Assembly (NCBI GenBank): GCA_031399165.1
Contig: JANNOO010000054.1
Coordinates: 1-64,000, forward strand
Length of the DNA stretch: 64,000 nt
Direction of reading: 5' to 3'
Origin: JAKFWI01 sp031399165
GTDB lineage: Bacteria; Pseudomonadota; Alphaproteobacteria; Caulobacterales; Aquidulcibacteraceae
A program made the position numbers and the translations under genes. The first letter of the stretch is position 1. Each line of letters starts with the position of its first letter. Of this stretch, positions 52,763 through 61,783 are shown in pieces. A model generated the notes under the pieces. That model ran no database searches. It was not told where the DNA came from and saw nothing but the letters and a program-made list of their open reading frames with translations.

Positions 52763-52795
52763 CCGCCCCCATCAGCCGCAGGCTCATGGGGGCGG
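52763..52795 (-). terminator. Long hairpin between dnaA and dnaN
   Basis: CCGCCCCCAT pairs with ATGGGGGCGG (10 bp), and an inner AGCC-GCA-GGCT adds four more pairs. On the minus strand it is followed by GGTTCCGTTT, a weak U-tract. It could be a terminator or attenuator limiting read-through from dnaA into dnaN. Confidence 0.55.
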
Positions 52796-52853
52796 CACGT
52801 TAGCAGAAGTCTCTAAACGCCCAAGTGTTTTTGGTATTTGGCGGATGCGCCTC

Positions 52854-54254
52854 TTAGCCTTCCGGCTGGCCGCGCAGATTGCGCTCGATCTCGGCGATCT
52901 CCCGGCGAAGCCCGTCATCGGAGGCAAGCAATTCGCCGATCCGCTCTGCGCCATATAGGATTGTTGTGTGGTGTTTGCCGCCCAGGCGATTGGCCAGGTC
53001 CGGGAATGAACGGCGGGTATATTTACGGCACAGATACATCACAATCTGCCGCGGACGGGCGATGGCGCGTTTGTGCGTCCTGGCGAGCAATTGCTCCTTC
53101 GTGAGTCCATAATATTTGGCCACGTGCGCGATGATCAGATCCACCGTCGGGCGCCGCTCGGGCTCGGAGAACCGCCCGGCCAGTACGCGCTCCACGTTCT
53201 CCATGGTCACTTCCTGGCTGGCGAGGCCGAGCTCAAGCACGAGTTGGCGGATCGCCGCATCGAGCTGGCGGCCCGGGCCGCGCAGACGCGAGGCCAGAAG
53301 GTCAAGCACTGAACTGGGCACTTCAAAGCCCGGCGCCGTGGCGGCGTAGAGCTTGGCCTTGGATTCAAGGATTTTGCGGCGCAGCTCAAAATCCGGATTA
53401 TCGATCGAGATAACCGTGGCGCTCTTAAGCTGGTTGAGCAGCCGAACGTCGAAACCGACCAGCCCCTCGGGCTCTTTATCGGCCGCCAGCACCACCTGCC
53501 CGCCATTGGCGATCACGGCGGTGAGGCCTTCTACCAGTTCAGCTTCCGTCGCCGGCTTGCTGGCCAGAAGCTGCACGTCGTCGATCAGCAGCAGGCGATT
53601 GTCGCGCACGAAATTGCGGAATGCTTCGGTATCGCCCTTTTTGCGCAACATGGTCTGGAATTGCTCGACGAACAGCGTCGAACTCATCAGGCGAACCCGC
53701 GCCGGATCACGCTTTTGCGCCTCGGCGGCGATCGCGGCCAGAAGGTGGGTTTTGCCAGCGCCATGCGGTCCGGTCAGCAGAACGAGCGAGAAAACTTCTT
53801 TGCCGTTGCCATCGGCGATCGCGCGTCCGGCATTGACGGCGGCGCGGTTGGCTTCGCCGACGCAGTAATTGTCGAAGGTAAGATTGAGCGGAGCGTTCGG
53901 TCCGGCGGGGCGCTGTTGCGAAGAGCGGCCAGGCCTGGCGCTGTTCAGCTCGGCGGGCATCTGCGCCACGGCCTCAACGGCGATCGCGGCTGACGCCTGA
54001 AGGCGCCGCCCCATGCGGGCCTCGACCAGATGTTGGGCGTTCTGGCGTACCCAATCGCGGGCTACCGTATTGGGCGTTCGCAAGTAAATGACATTGTCGA
54101 GCAGGCCGGCGAATTCCATGCCCTCGAGCCACGATTTGTAGACGTCAGGCGCAAAATCCGCGCGCAGTTCCTCTCGCACCTGATCGAAGGCGGCGGCGGC
54201 GGCGGCCATCTCGGTTTCTTGAAACGCAGACGCAGTTTGACGTTCGTGGCTCAT
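52854..54254 (-). CDS. dnaA: Chromosomal replication initiator DnaA
   Basis: The 466-residue AAA+ initiator has domain I (about 25-95), then a short linker with poly-Ser/Gln. The ATPase region has NLTFDNYCVGEANRAAVNA, Walker A LLTGPHGAGKTHLL and Walker B LLLIDDVQLLA. The C-terminal DNA-binding domain has RPRQIVMYLCRKYTRRSFPDL and GGKHHTTILYGAERI. The start at 54254 gives MSHERQTASAFQ. It precedes dnaN, recF and gyrB on the minus strand. Confidence 0.96.
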   Translation of the reverse strand: MSHERQTASAFQETEMAAAAAAFDQVREELRADFAPDVYKSWLEGMEFAGLLDNVIYLRTPNTVARDWVRQNAQHLVEARMGRRLQASAAIAVEAVAQMPAELNSARPGRSSQQRPAGPNAPLNLTFDNYCVGEANRAAVNAGRAIADGNGKEVFSLVLLTGPHGAGKTHLLAAIAAEAQKRDPARVRLMSSTLFVEQFQTMLRKKGDTEAFRNFVRDNRLLLIDDVQLLASKPATEAELVEGLTAVIANGGQVVLAADKEPEGLVGFDVRLLNQLKSATVISIDNPDFELRRKILESKAKLYAATAPGFEVPSSVLDLLASRLRGPGRQLDAAIRQLVLELGLASQEVTMENVERVLAGRFSEPERRPTVDLIIAHVAKYYGLTKEQLLARTHKRAIARPRQIVMYLCRKYTRRSFPDLANRLGGKHHTTILYGAERIGELLASDDGLRREIAEIERNLRGQPEG

Positions 54255-54696
54255 AAGCCCCGCCCTCCACAACCAACCATAAATGTCAGTAGCCAGCCCC
54301 CTGGCTCGCCTCGAGCGAACGAAACTTGTCCCCTATGCGGTCAACGATGCCAGTCGCCGCCGCCACCCCGCTTCGTGAAATTGGGGTATTCGAAGACCAA
54401 GTTTCGCTCTCAAGGCGGGCTCACCTTGCTGCCCTCCAAAGCGCGGCGCAAGCCCTAAACCGACCAAAGTCTGTTAATAAATCTTCATACCGTTTCGTTG
54501 AAATCATTGAGCATTTTTGGGCGCCCCAAGGCGTGCAAGCGATTTACCACACTTTTGTAATAGGAGGCCTAGACCGTCAGAAATGGGTGTTACGACGCAC
54601 GAAATCTGACCCTTCGAGCTGACAAGCCCGTCAAGGTCGATCTACATTCTTTTGATAGTTTCGCGACCGCCTGATGACGATCTAGGCGCCTGCGCC
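54255..54696. other. 442-bp gap upstream of dnaA
   Basis: No gene was found. The middle (about 54465-54570) is AT-richer than its surroundings and probably holds the dnaA promoter. No run of DnaA boxes was seen (only TTTACCACA near 54541, two mismatches), so the sequence does not support an origin here. A small AGGCGC-CT-GCGCCT hairpin overlaps the rpsT stop. Confidence 0.45.
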
Positions 54697-54966
54697 TCAG
54701 GCCTTGCCGATGGCCTTAACGCGCTTGGCCAACCGCGCCACTTTCCGCGACGCGGTATTCTTATGCAGCGCTCCACGCCCAGCGGCGCGCATGGTTTGCG
54801 ACTCCGCCTGACGAAGCGCCGCCACGGCCACAGCCTGATCGCCCTTGGCGATGGCCTCTTCAACCGCGCGCCAATTCGTACGCACGCGAGACACGCGCGC
54901 CTTCTTCACCGCAGTGCGCTTGGCGATCTTCCGGATCGCTTTTTTTGCGGACGGGGTGTTGGCCAT
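54697..54966 (-). CDS. rpsT: 30S ribosomal protein S20
   Basis: The 89-residue basic helical protein begins MANTPSAKKAIRKIAKRTAV and has LHKNTASRKVARLAKRVKAI, diagnostic of S20. It stands alone between mutM and dnaA on the same strand. Confidence 0.97.
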   Translation of the reverse strand: MANTPSAKKAIRKIAKRTAVKKARVSRVRTNWRAVEEAIAKGDQAVAVAALRQAESQTMRAAGRGALHKNTASRKVARLAKRVKAIGKA

Positions 54967-55033
54967 CGAAACAGAAACCTCAAAAACGAAGGCGGGCGTA
55001 TAGAGCCGGGCCGCCTCCGCGTCAACAAAAGCC

Positions 55034-55891
55034 TTAGCGCTGGCACGTGGCGCAATAGAAGGTCGAACGGCCCGCTTGCAGGATGCGCCTTACGGTTCCG
55101 CCACAGCCCTGCGTCGGGCAAGCCTGCCCTTCCCGGTCGTAGACGCGGAAACGATGCTGGAAATAGCCGAGAGCGCCATCGGCGCGGGCATAATCCTTCA
55201 GGCTGGAGCCGCCCGCCTCGATCGCGTCGCGCAGCACGGCGCATATAGCCTGAACCAGCGCTTCGCGCCTGGGCGCGCTGACCTTGCCCGCCGCGCGCAA
55301 GGGCGAAATGCCGGCGCGATGCAGGGCCTCGCACACATAGATGTTGCCGAGGCCCGCCACGACGCGTTGATCCAGCAGCGTGGCCTTCACGTTCTGTTTG
55401 CGCGCCAAAAACGCCTTCGCAAGCGTGACTCCGCTAAAGGCATTGCCCAGCGGCTCGGGGCCAAGGCCCTTGAACATCTTGTGCGCGTCGAGCGCGGCGC
55501 TGGGGATCAGGTCCATGTAACCGAAGCGGCGCGGATCGTTATATTCGATGCGCGCGCCTGCCTCGGTCTCGAATACGACATGGGTGTGCGTGGGATCGGG
55601 CGGCGCAGAATAATAGAAATCCCCTGGCTGGCGGCGCGCGTCGATAATCGTGAAGCGGCCGGACATCCCCAGATGCATCACCAGCGTCTCGCCAGTATCG
55701 AGGTCTGCGAGGAGATATTTCGCGCGCCGGGTCAGATGCTCGATGCGCGCGCCCTTGAGCCGCGCGGAGAACTTCTCCGGCAAGGGGAATCGGAGATCGG
55801 CACGGTTGGCAGTCACGCGTTTAAGCCGGGCGCCGGCGAGCACCGGCTCCAGGCCGCGGCGCACGGTTTCGACTTCCGGCAATTCAGGCAT
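55034..55891 (-). CDS. mutM: Formamidopyrimidine-DNA glycosylase
   Basis: MutM removes 8-oxoguanine and formamidopyrimidines from DNA. The 285-residue protein starts MPELPEVETVRRGLEPVL (catalytic N-terminal Pro, Glu) and has VVAGLGNIYVCEALHRAGISP and a zinc finger. The first Cys pair is C-x4-C (CPTQGC), followed by x16 and C-x2-C (CATC), a spacing wider than the usual CxxC. It is divergent from ubiE with a 67-bp gap. Confidence 0.94.
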   Translation of the reverse strand: MPELPEVETVRRGLEPVLAGARLKRVTANRADLRFPLPEKFSARLKGARIEHLTRRAKYLLADLDTGETLVMHLGMSGRFTIIDARRQPGDFYYSAPPDPTHTHVVFETEAGARIEYNDPRRFGYMDLIPSAALDAHKMFKGLGPEPLGNAFSGVTLAKAFLARKQNVKATLLDQRVVAGLGNIYVCEALHRAGISPLRAAGKVSAPRREALVQAICAVLRDAIEAGGSSLKDYARADGALGYFQHRFRVYDREGQACPTQGCGGTVRRILQAGRSTFYCATCQR

Positions 55892-55958
55892 CGCTGCAAA
55901 TCCGCGGCATTGGCGCGCATATAGCGGCCCGTGCGGCGCGCCGCTATGGTGCGCCCAG

Positions 55959-56723
55959 ATGCCCACCGAAAAGACAGACACCGCCTCCTTCGGATTCGAA
56001 GACGTACCGCGCGCGGAAAAAGCCGCGCGCGTGCGCAGCGTATTCGACAGCGTGGCGCGACGCTACGACCTGATGAACGATTTGATGTCCGCGGGCCTGC
56101 ACCGCATCTGGAAGGACATCTTCGCCGACAAGGTGAACCCGCAGCCGGGAGAGACCATCATCGATGTTGCTGGCGGCACGGGCGATATCGCGCGGCGCCT
56201 GGCCAAGCGCGCGCAAGCCGCGCGCGACCGGCGCGGCGGCGCGCCGGCCGATGTGTTCATTGTCGATATCAATCAGGAAATGCTCACCGCAGGCCGCGAT
56301 CGCGACGAAAACGATTTTGACTGGATTTGCGCCGACGCCGAGAAGCTGCCCTTCCCCGATCGTTACGCCGATGCGTACACAATCGCTTTCGGCATTCGCA
56401 ACGTCACCAATATCGACATCGCGCTGAAAGAAGCCCGCCGCGTGCTGAAACCTGGCGGGCGTTTTGCATGCCTGGAGTTTTCGAGATTGGCGGTCGGCGC
56501 GCTGGAACCCGCCTACGACGCGTTTTCTTTCCATGTCATTCCCGCCATCGGCAAATTGGCAGCGAATGATTCAGACTCTTACCGCTATCTCGTCGAAAGT
56601 ATTCGCCGCTTCCCTGATCAGGAAACATTCGCGGCGATGATCGCCGATGCGGGGTTTAAGCGCGTGTCATTCCAGAATTTGTCGGCTGGCGTTGCGGCGA
56701 TCCACACCGGCTGGGCGGTTTAA
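55959..56723 (+). CDS. ubiE: Demethylmenaquinone/2-polyprenyl-6-methoxybenzoquinol methyltransferase
   Basis: UbiE performs the C-methylation in ubiquinone synthesis. The 254-residue SAM methyltransferase has VFDSVARRYDLMNDLMSAGLHR, motif I IDVAGGTGDIARRL and AFGIRNVTNIDIAL. An insert of charged residues (about 82-95) between motifs is slightly longer than in E. coli. The stop overlaps the ubiB start (TAATG). Confidence 0.95.
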   Translation: MPTEKTDTASFGFEDVPRAEKAARVRSVFDSVARRYDLMNDLMSAGLHRIWKDIFADKVNPQPGETIIDVAGGTGDIARRLAKRAQAARDRRGGAPADVFIVDINQEMLTAGRDRDENDFDWICADAEKLPFPDRYADAYTIAFGIRNVTNIDIALKEARRVLKPGGRFACLEFSRLAVGALEPAYDAFSFHVIPAIGKLAANDSDSYRYLVESIRRFPDQETFAAMIADAGFKRVSFQNLSAGVAAIHTGWAV

Positions 56724-58258
56724 TGCTCGACGCCATTGGCCATTCCTGGCGCCTCGCGCGCGTTGGCTTCACGCTGATCCGATACGACGCGCTGATCCCG
56801 AAAGAATATCAGGATCGGATGCCGCCGGCCGCGCGCTTTTTTGGCCAGGTGACGCGGTTCTTTTTCGCGCGCCGCCGCCGCAGCCGCGCGCTTGGCGCAC
56901 GGCTGGCGATCGCACTGGAAAATCTCGGTCCGGCTTACGTGAAGGTCGGCCAGTTTCTCGCCACGCGCCCGGATTTCATCGGCGTCACCGCCGCACAGGA
57001 ATTGGGGCGGCTGAAGGATCGCCTGCCGCCGTTCTCGCGCGAAACCGCGCTCGATACGATCGCCGCCGAGCTGGGCGGAACGGAAAGCCTGTTCGGCCAG
57101 ATTTCAGACGCGACCGCGGCCGCCTCCATCGCGCAAGTGCATAAGGCGATTGTGCCGCGCGAAGGCGCGCTGGCGATCAAAATTCTGCGCCCCCGCATCG
57201 AACGGCGTATGCGCAAGGAAATGGAAGCGCTGCATTTTGGCGCACGCGCCATGGAATATTTCTCGCCGCGCTCACGCCGGCTTGAGCCGGTGCAGTTTGT
57301 CGAGACGGTGTGGAACGCGCTTGAGCGCGAAATGGATCTGCGCCTTGAAGCCGGCGCCGCCGCCGAGTTCCGCGAAGTCGCGGCGCAGGACGGCTTTCTG
57401 TTCGTGCCGCAGATTGATTGGGCGCGCTCGGCCAAACGCGTAATGACCTCGACATGGATCGAAGGCGTCGCGCTCACCGATCTGGCGGGACTCGACAGAA
57501 AGGGCGCCGACCGCCCCGCCCTCGCCATGAGCGTTACGCGGGGCTTTCTCGCCGCCGCCCTGGATCACGGCTTCTTCCATGCCGACATGCATGAAGGAAA
57601 CATGATCTACGGCGACGACGGAAAGCTGTGGGTCGTCGACTTCGGAATCATGGGCCGGATCGGCCGCAAGGAGCGCCGCTACCTTGCCGAAATTCTATAC
57701 GGCTTCCTGCGCCGCGATTATCGCCGCGTCGCCGAAGTCCATGCCGAAGCAGGATACGTCCCTGATAAATATTCCACCGACGAATTCGCCCAGGCGTTGC
57801 GCGCGATCGGCGAACCGATCCTTGGCAAGACCGCCGACCAGGTTTCGATGAGCCGCCTGCTCTTGCAGCTGTTCGACGTGACGCATCTATTCGGCATGCA
57901 TCTGCGGCCCGAACTGGTGATGCTGCAGAAAACCATGGTGCAGGTGGAGGGCGTGGCCCGCGCGCTGGATCCCAAGCACGACATCTGGGGCGCCGCGCAG
58001 CCGATCGTGGAGCGCTGGGTGAAACGCGAACTCGGCCCCGAGGGCGTCGCCCGGCACATCAAAGAAGAAGGCATGGCGGCCTTGGCCGTGCTGCGCCGCC
58101 TGCCTCACACGCTCGAAGCGCTTGAAGGCGCGGCGGCGGCGATGCGCAAGAACGCAGAGGCGCAAACGGGTCAGGAACGGCTATGGGGCATGTTCTGGTC
58201 AGGCCTAACGCTGGGCGCGTTGGCGGTCCTGGTCCTGATCCTCGCCGCGCGGCCTTGA
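56723..58258 (+). CDS. ubiB: Ubiquinone biosynthesis accessory kinase-like protein UbiB
   Basis: The 511-residue atypical kinase/ATPase is needed for ubiquinone synthesis. The family KxGQ motif is in YVKVGQFLATRPD, followed by the alanine-rich loop ASIAQVHKA, FHADMHEGNMIYGDDG and DFGIMGR. The C-terminal helix GLTLGALAVLVLILAA anchors it in the membrane. It is translationally coupled to ubiE. Confidence 0.95.
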   Translation: MLDAIGHSWRLARVGFTLIRYDALIPKEYQDRMPPAARFFGQVTRFFFARRRRSRALGARLAIALENLGPAYVKVGQFLATRPDFIGVTAAQELGRLKDRLPPFSRETALDTIAAELGGTESLFGQISDATAAASIAQVHKAIVPREGALAIKILRPRIERRMRKEMEALHFGARAMEYFSPRSRRLEPVQFVETVWNALEREMDLRLEAGAAAEFREVAAQDGFLFVPQIDWARSAKRVMTSTWIEGVALTDLAGLDRKGADRPALAMSVTRGFLAAALDHGFFHADMHEGNMIYGDDGKLWVVDFGIMGRIGRKERRYLAEILYGFLRRDYRRVAEVHAEAGYVPDKYSTDEFAQALRAIGEPILGKTADQVSMSRLLLQLFDVTHLFGMHLRPELVMLQKTMVQVEGVARALDPKHDIWGAAQPIVERWVKRELGPEGVARHIKEEGMAALAVLRRLPHTLEALEGAAAAMRKNAEAQTGQERLWGMFWSGLTLGALAVLVLILAARP

Positions 58259-58273
58259 TTAGCTAAAGAAGCG

Positions 58274-58304
58274 CGTTATTTTGTCTATTATGGACAAAAT
58301 AACG
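58274..58304. promoter_or_regulatory. Perfect 12-bp inverted repeat around the start codon of the antitoxin-CoaBC gene
   Basis: CGTTATTTTGTC (58274-58285) and GACAAAATAACG (58293-58304) are exact reverse complements separated by TATTATG, which contains the ATG start (58290-58292). It is AT-rich in a GC-rich region. A palindromic operator at this place is what Phd/YefM antitoxins bind for autorepression. In the mRNA it would also put the start codon in a hairpin loop. Confidence 0.8.
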
Positions 58305-59672
58305 GAATGGGCGGTAGCAGACGCCAAGAACCGATTCAGCGAACTGGTCTCCAAGGCGTTGAAGGAAGGCCCGCAGCGCATCAGGCGGCGGGACGAAGCC
58401 GCCATCGTTTTATCCGAAGCCGAGTACGACGCGCTTTGCGGTGTGCGCGCAGCGCCTGCGCCGTCGCAGCGCCCCGCCCCCTCGGGCCGGCGCATTCTGC
58501 TGATCGTAGGCGGCGGCATCGCCGCTTATAAAAGCCTAGAACTGGTCCGGCTGCTGGCGAAAGCGGGCGTCGCCACGCGTGCGATCCTGACTGCCGCAGG
58601 CAGCCAGTTCGTCACGCCCCTCTCCCTCGGCGCGCTGACGGGAGACAAGGTCTACACCGACCTGTTCGACCTGACGGCCGAATCCGAGATGGGGCATATC
58701 GAACTATCGCGCGCGGCCGATCTTGTCGTCGTGGCGCCGGCGACGGCCGATCTGATCGCCAAGGCCGCGCACGGCCTTTCCCCCGATCTGGCCAGCACCA
58801 CGTTGCTGGCGACCGACAAGCCGATCCTGATGGCCCCGGCGATGAACGTGCGCATGTGGCTCAATCCCGCGACACAACGGAACATCGAAACCTTGCGCGC
58901 GGATGGCGTGCGCTTCGTTGGTCCCGAGGAGGGCGACATGGCGTGCGGCGAGTTCGGCCCCGGACGCATGGCAGAGCCCGCCGCGATCGCCGCCGCGATC
59001 CTCGATTTTTACGCAGCGCAGGAAATCGGCGCGCCTCTGGCGGGTAAGAAAATCATCGTCACCGCGGGGCCTACATTGGAGGCGCTCGATCCGGTGCGGT
59101 TTATCTCCAACCGTTCGTCAGGCAAGCAGGGCTACGCAATCGCCGATGCGCTGGCGCGGCTCGGCGCTGAGGTGACGCTGGTCTCTGGGCCCACCGCCCT
59201 CGCCAAGCCGCCGAACGTCCGCGTAGCGCATGTTGAAAGCGCAGCGCAGATGCTATCGGCATGCGAAGCGGCGCTGCCAGCGGACGCGGCCGTGTGCGTG
59301 GCGGCGGTGGCCGATTGGCGTCCCGATCAGCGCGCCGACCTGAAGATCAAGAAAGACAAGGCATCCGCCTCCATCTCGCTCCTGGAAAATCCGGACATCC
59401 TCGCCACGCTATCCAAACCGGGCGTGCGAAGGCCAAGGCTGGTGGTTGGCTTCGCCGCCGAGACCGATCACGTTGAGGAACACGCGCGGGCCAAACTCGC
59501 CCGCAAGGGATGCGACTGGATCGTCGCCAATGACGTCTCCGGCGATGTGATGGGCGGCGACGAAAACGAAATCGCGCTCGTCACCGCCGGCGGCGTCGAG
59601 CGCTGGCCGCGCATGCGCAAGGCAGAGGCCGCAACAAAGCTCTCAGCGGCGATCGCGGCTGCGCTTGCCTAG
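58290..59672 (+). CDS. coaBC: Phd/YefM antitoxin domain fused to bifunctional CoaBC
   Basis: The 460-residue frame has two parts. Residues 1-50 match a Phd/YefM antitoxin: MDKITEWAVADAKNRFSELV, then KEGPQRIRRRDEAAIVLSEAEYDAL. After a Pro/Ala linker (52-65) comes CoaBC, which makes phosphopantothenoylcysteine and decarboxylates it in CoA synthesis. The CoaC half has LLIVGGGIAAYK, the catalytic His in MGHIELSRAADL, PAMNVRMW and CGEFGPGRMAEP; the CoaB half has TAGPTLEALDPVRFISNRSSGKQG and the lysine motif LKIKKDKA. No stop separates the parts, and a restart GTG at 58443 has no Shine-Dalgarno sequence. No toxin gene lies downstream, where dut follows at once. Confidence 0.9.
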   Translation: MDKITEWAVADAKNRFSELVSKALKEGPQRIRRRDEAAIVLSEAEYDALCGVRAAPAPSQRPAPSGRRILLIVGGGIAAYKSLELVRLLAKAGVATRAILTAAGSQFVTPLSLGALTGDKVYTDLFDLTAESEMGHIELSRAADLVVVAPATADLIAKAAHGLSPDLASTTLLATDKPILMAPAMNVRMWLNPATQRNIETLRADGVRFVGPEEGDMACGEFGPGRMAEPAAIAAAILDFYAAQEIGAPLAGKKIIVTAGPTLEALDPVRFISNRSSGKQGYAIADALARLGAEVTLVSGPTALAKPPNVRVAHVESAAQMLSACEAALPADAAVCVAAVADWRPDQRADLKIKKDKASASISLLENPDILATLSKPGVRRPRLVVGFAAETDHVEEHARAKLARKGCDWIVANDVSGDVMGGDENEIALVTAGGVERWPRMRKAEAATKLSAAIAAALA

Positions 59673-59699
59673 GTGTGTGGATTCGCTTTACGGGGCGGC

Positions 59700-60149
59700 A
59701 TGAACGCGATTCAAATCAAGCGCCTGCCCCACGCCGAGGGCTTGCCCCTCCCCGCCTACGAAACCGCGCAGGCGGCGGGCATGGATTTGCGCGCGGCTGT
59801 GCCTGACGCTGAGCCCATGACGCTGGCGCCCGGCGCGCGGGCGATGGTTCCGACAGGGCTGACCATGGCGCTGCCAGATGGCTACGAAGCGCAGGTGCGC
59901 CCGCGCTCGGGCCTCGCCGCCAAGCATGGCGTCACCTGCCTCAACACGCCCGGCACGATCGATTCCGACTATCGCGGTGAGGTGAAAGTGATCCTGATCA
60001 ATCTCGGCGGCGAGCCGTTCGTGATCAAACGCGGCGAGCGTATCGCGCAGATGGTGATCGCGCCCGTCACGCGGGCCACCCTCACCGAAGTCGAAACCCT
60101 CGACGAAACCGCCCGCGGCGCCGGCGGCTTCGGCAGTACGGGGCGCTAG
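59700..60149 (+). CDS. dut: dUTP diphosphatase
   Basis: The 149-residue trimeric dUTPase hydrolyses dUTP to dUMP. Motifs are AAGMDLRAA (1), RPRSGLAAKHGV (2), NTPGTIDSDYRGEVKVILIN (3), RIAQMVI (4) and the C-terminal GAGGFGSTGR (5). It lies 27 bp after coaBC, as in many alphaproteobacteria, and its stop overlaps the convergent gene. Confidence 0.97.
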   Translation: MNAIQIKRLPHAEGLPLPAYETAQAAGMDLRAAVPDAEPMTLAPGARAMVPTGLTMALPDGYEAQVRPRSGLAAKHGVTCLNTPGTIDSDYRGEVKVILINLGGEPFVIKRGERIAQMVIAPVTRATLTEVETLDETARGAGGFGSTGR

Positions 60150-60580
60150 CCTGCAGGCTTTCCGTTTGCCCCGCCGCGCGCCCGTGTCCGGGCGTTCTCA
60201 ATGTCGCGGCGGAAGTCGATCGGGTGAGACATGGGCGGGAACAGGATCACGCCCTCGCCCGTGCCCGTGACGATGACGCGGCCAAAGCCGAACAGGCGGC
60301 CAATCAGCGACTGCTCTACCCGCACCTCCTCGATGTTCGAGACCGGCAGTTCCTGGGTGCTTAGCGTCAGCCAGCCGCGCTTCAGCACCACGCGCTGGTT
60401 GGTGACGGCGGATTCGGTTGTCAGCATGTGCAGCGCCATCATCAAGAACAGCACGACCCCGACAACTAGCAGCCCGAGCGTCAGAAGCATGAGCCAGGCG
60501 ACGATCCAATACGCCACCGGCCATTGTCCGCGCATCATGATCTCCTCGCCTTCGGCAAGGCTCTTATCGACGTAGCTCAT
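60146..60580 (-). CDS. Bacterial PH-domain (bPH2/DUF304) membrane protein
   Basis: The 144-residue protein has two adjacent membrane segments (about 24-52), then a PH-like domain with TNQRVVLKRGWLTLSTQELPV and IEEVRVEQSLIGRLFGFG, the bPH2 pattern. The function is unknown. Four bases overlap the end of dut. Confidence 0.85.
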   Translation of the reverse strand: MSYVDKSLAEGEEIMMRGQWPVAYWIVAWLMLLTLGLLVVGVVLFLMMALHMLTTESAVTNQRVVLKRGWLTLSTQELPVSNIEEVRVEQSLIGRLFGFGRVIVTGTGEGVILFPPMSHPIDFRRDIENARTRARGGANGKPAG

Positions 60581-60684
60581 CGCAATTCCCTGGGCGATCC
60601 CTTAGCCCGGCTAAACCCTATATGCGATTTTTCGCGCTTCGGCGCGCCTTTGCGCCATGATAGTTCGCGGGCGCAGGAGACTTC

Positions 60685-61653
60685 ATGGCCGACTCCCCCT
60701 CGATCCACCAGCCCGGCCGCGGGCGTATCTATGCCGACATTACCGAGACCGTGGGCGATACGCCGCTAGTGCGGCTTGATCGCTTCGCCAAAACGCGCGG
60801 GCTGGACGCCGAAATCCTCGCCAAGCTGGAATTCTTCAATCCGATCGCCAGCGTGAAGGACCGAATCGGCGTGGCGATGATCCGCGACCTGGAATCGCGC
60901 GGCCTGCTGGCGCCGGACTCCGTGCTGGTTGAGCCCACGTCGGGCAATACCGGCATCGCGCTTGCGTTCGTGGCGGCGCAGCGCGGCTACCGTTTGATCC
61001 TGGTGATGCCGGAGACGATGAGCCTTGAGCGCCGCAAAATGCTGGCGCTGCTCGGCGCCGAACTGGTTTTGACGCCGGGCGCCGAAGGGATGCGCGGCGC
61101 TATGGGCCGCGCCAAGGATATCGTCGCGCAGAATCCAAAAGCGCTTATGCCGCAGCAATTCTCCAATCCGGCGAACCCCGAAATTCACCGCAGCACCACC
61201 GCAGAAGAGATATGGCGCGACACGGGCGGCGCGCTCGATCTGTTCGTCGCCGGCGTGGGCACGGGCGGGACGATCACCGGCGTCGGCCAGATGCTGAAGC
61301 CGCGCCTGCCAAACCTGCGCATCGTCGCGGTCGAGCCCGAGGGCTCCCCCGTTCTCTCCGGCGGACAGCCGGGGCCGCATAAAATTCAAGGCATCGGCGC
61401 GGGCTTCGTGCCCGAAAATGTCGATGCCAGCGTGATCGACGAGATCGTCACCATTTCAAACGACGAGGCGTTCGACACCGCCCGTGAAGCCGCGCGCGTG
61501 GAGGGTTTGCCGGGCGGCATCTCCTCCGGCGCGGCCCTGGCCGCCGTCGAAAAGTTGGCCCGCCGGCCGGAGAACAAGGGCAAGCGGGTCGTGGTGATCA
61601 TCCCCTCCTTCGCCGAACGCTATCTCTCGACGGCGTTGTTTGAGGGGCTATAG
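60685..61653 (+). CDS. cysK: Cysteine synthase A
   Basis: The PLP enzyme makes cysteine from O-acetylserine and sulfide. The 322-residue protein has GDTPLVRL, the Schiff-base lysine in ASVKDRIG, the substrate loop PTSGNTGIAL and the phosphate-binding GVGTGGTITG. The N-terminus is slightly long (MADSPSIHQPGRGRIYADI). A hairpin (ACTTTTGCTGC/GCAGCAAAAAAGT, 61683-61709) lies just after it and may be a weak terminator. Confidence 0.95.
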   Translation: MADSPSIHQPGRGRIYADITETVGDTPLVRLDRFAKTRGLDAEILAKLEFFNPIASVKDRIGVAMIRDLESRGLLAPDSVLVEPTSGNTGIALAFVAAQRGYRLILVMPETMSLERRKMLALLGAELVLTPGAEGMRGAMGRAKDIVAQNPKALMPQQFSNPANPEIHRSTTAEEIWRDTGGALDLFVAGVGTGGTITGVGQMLKPRLPNLRIVAVEPEGSPVLSGGQPGPHKIQGIGAGFVPENVDASVIDEIVTISNDEAFDTAREAARVEGLPGGISSGAALAAVEKLARRPENKGKRVVVIIPSFAERYLSTALFEGL

Positions 61654-61783
61654 TTTTCCGGCGTAAATCTTGGGCTAGGCAAACTTTTGCTGCACCGCAG
61701 CAAAAAAGTGCTTGCGTTCGCACTTGCAGCATAATATATTCGCTTCATGGGGGCGGCGCGGGCTCGCCCGATTGGAGACAGAC

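Noticed and set aside
54255..54696. Chromosomal origin next to dnaA
   Set aside because: Only one two-mismatch DnaA-box-like site was seen; there is no cluster and no clear AT-rich unwinding element of the expected kind.
55034..55120. MutM zinc finger as broken because of C-x4-C
   Set aside because: All four cysteines are present and, as I recall, wider first-pair spacing occurs in other alphaproteobacterial MutM proteins, so this is probably normal variation.
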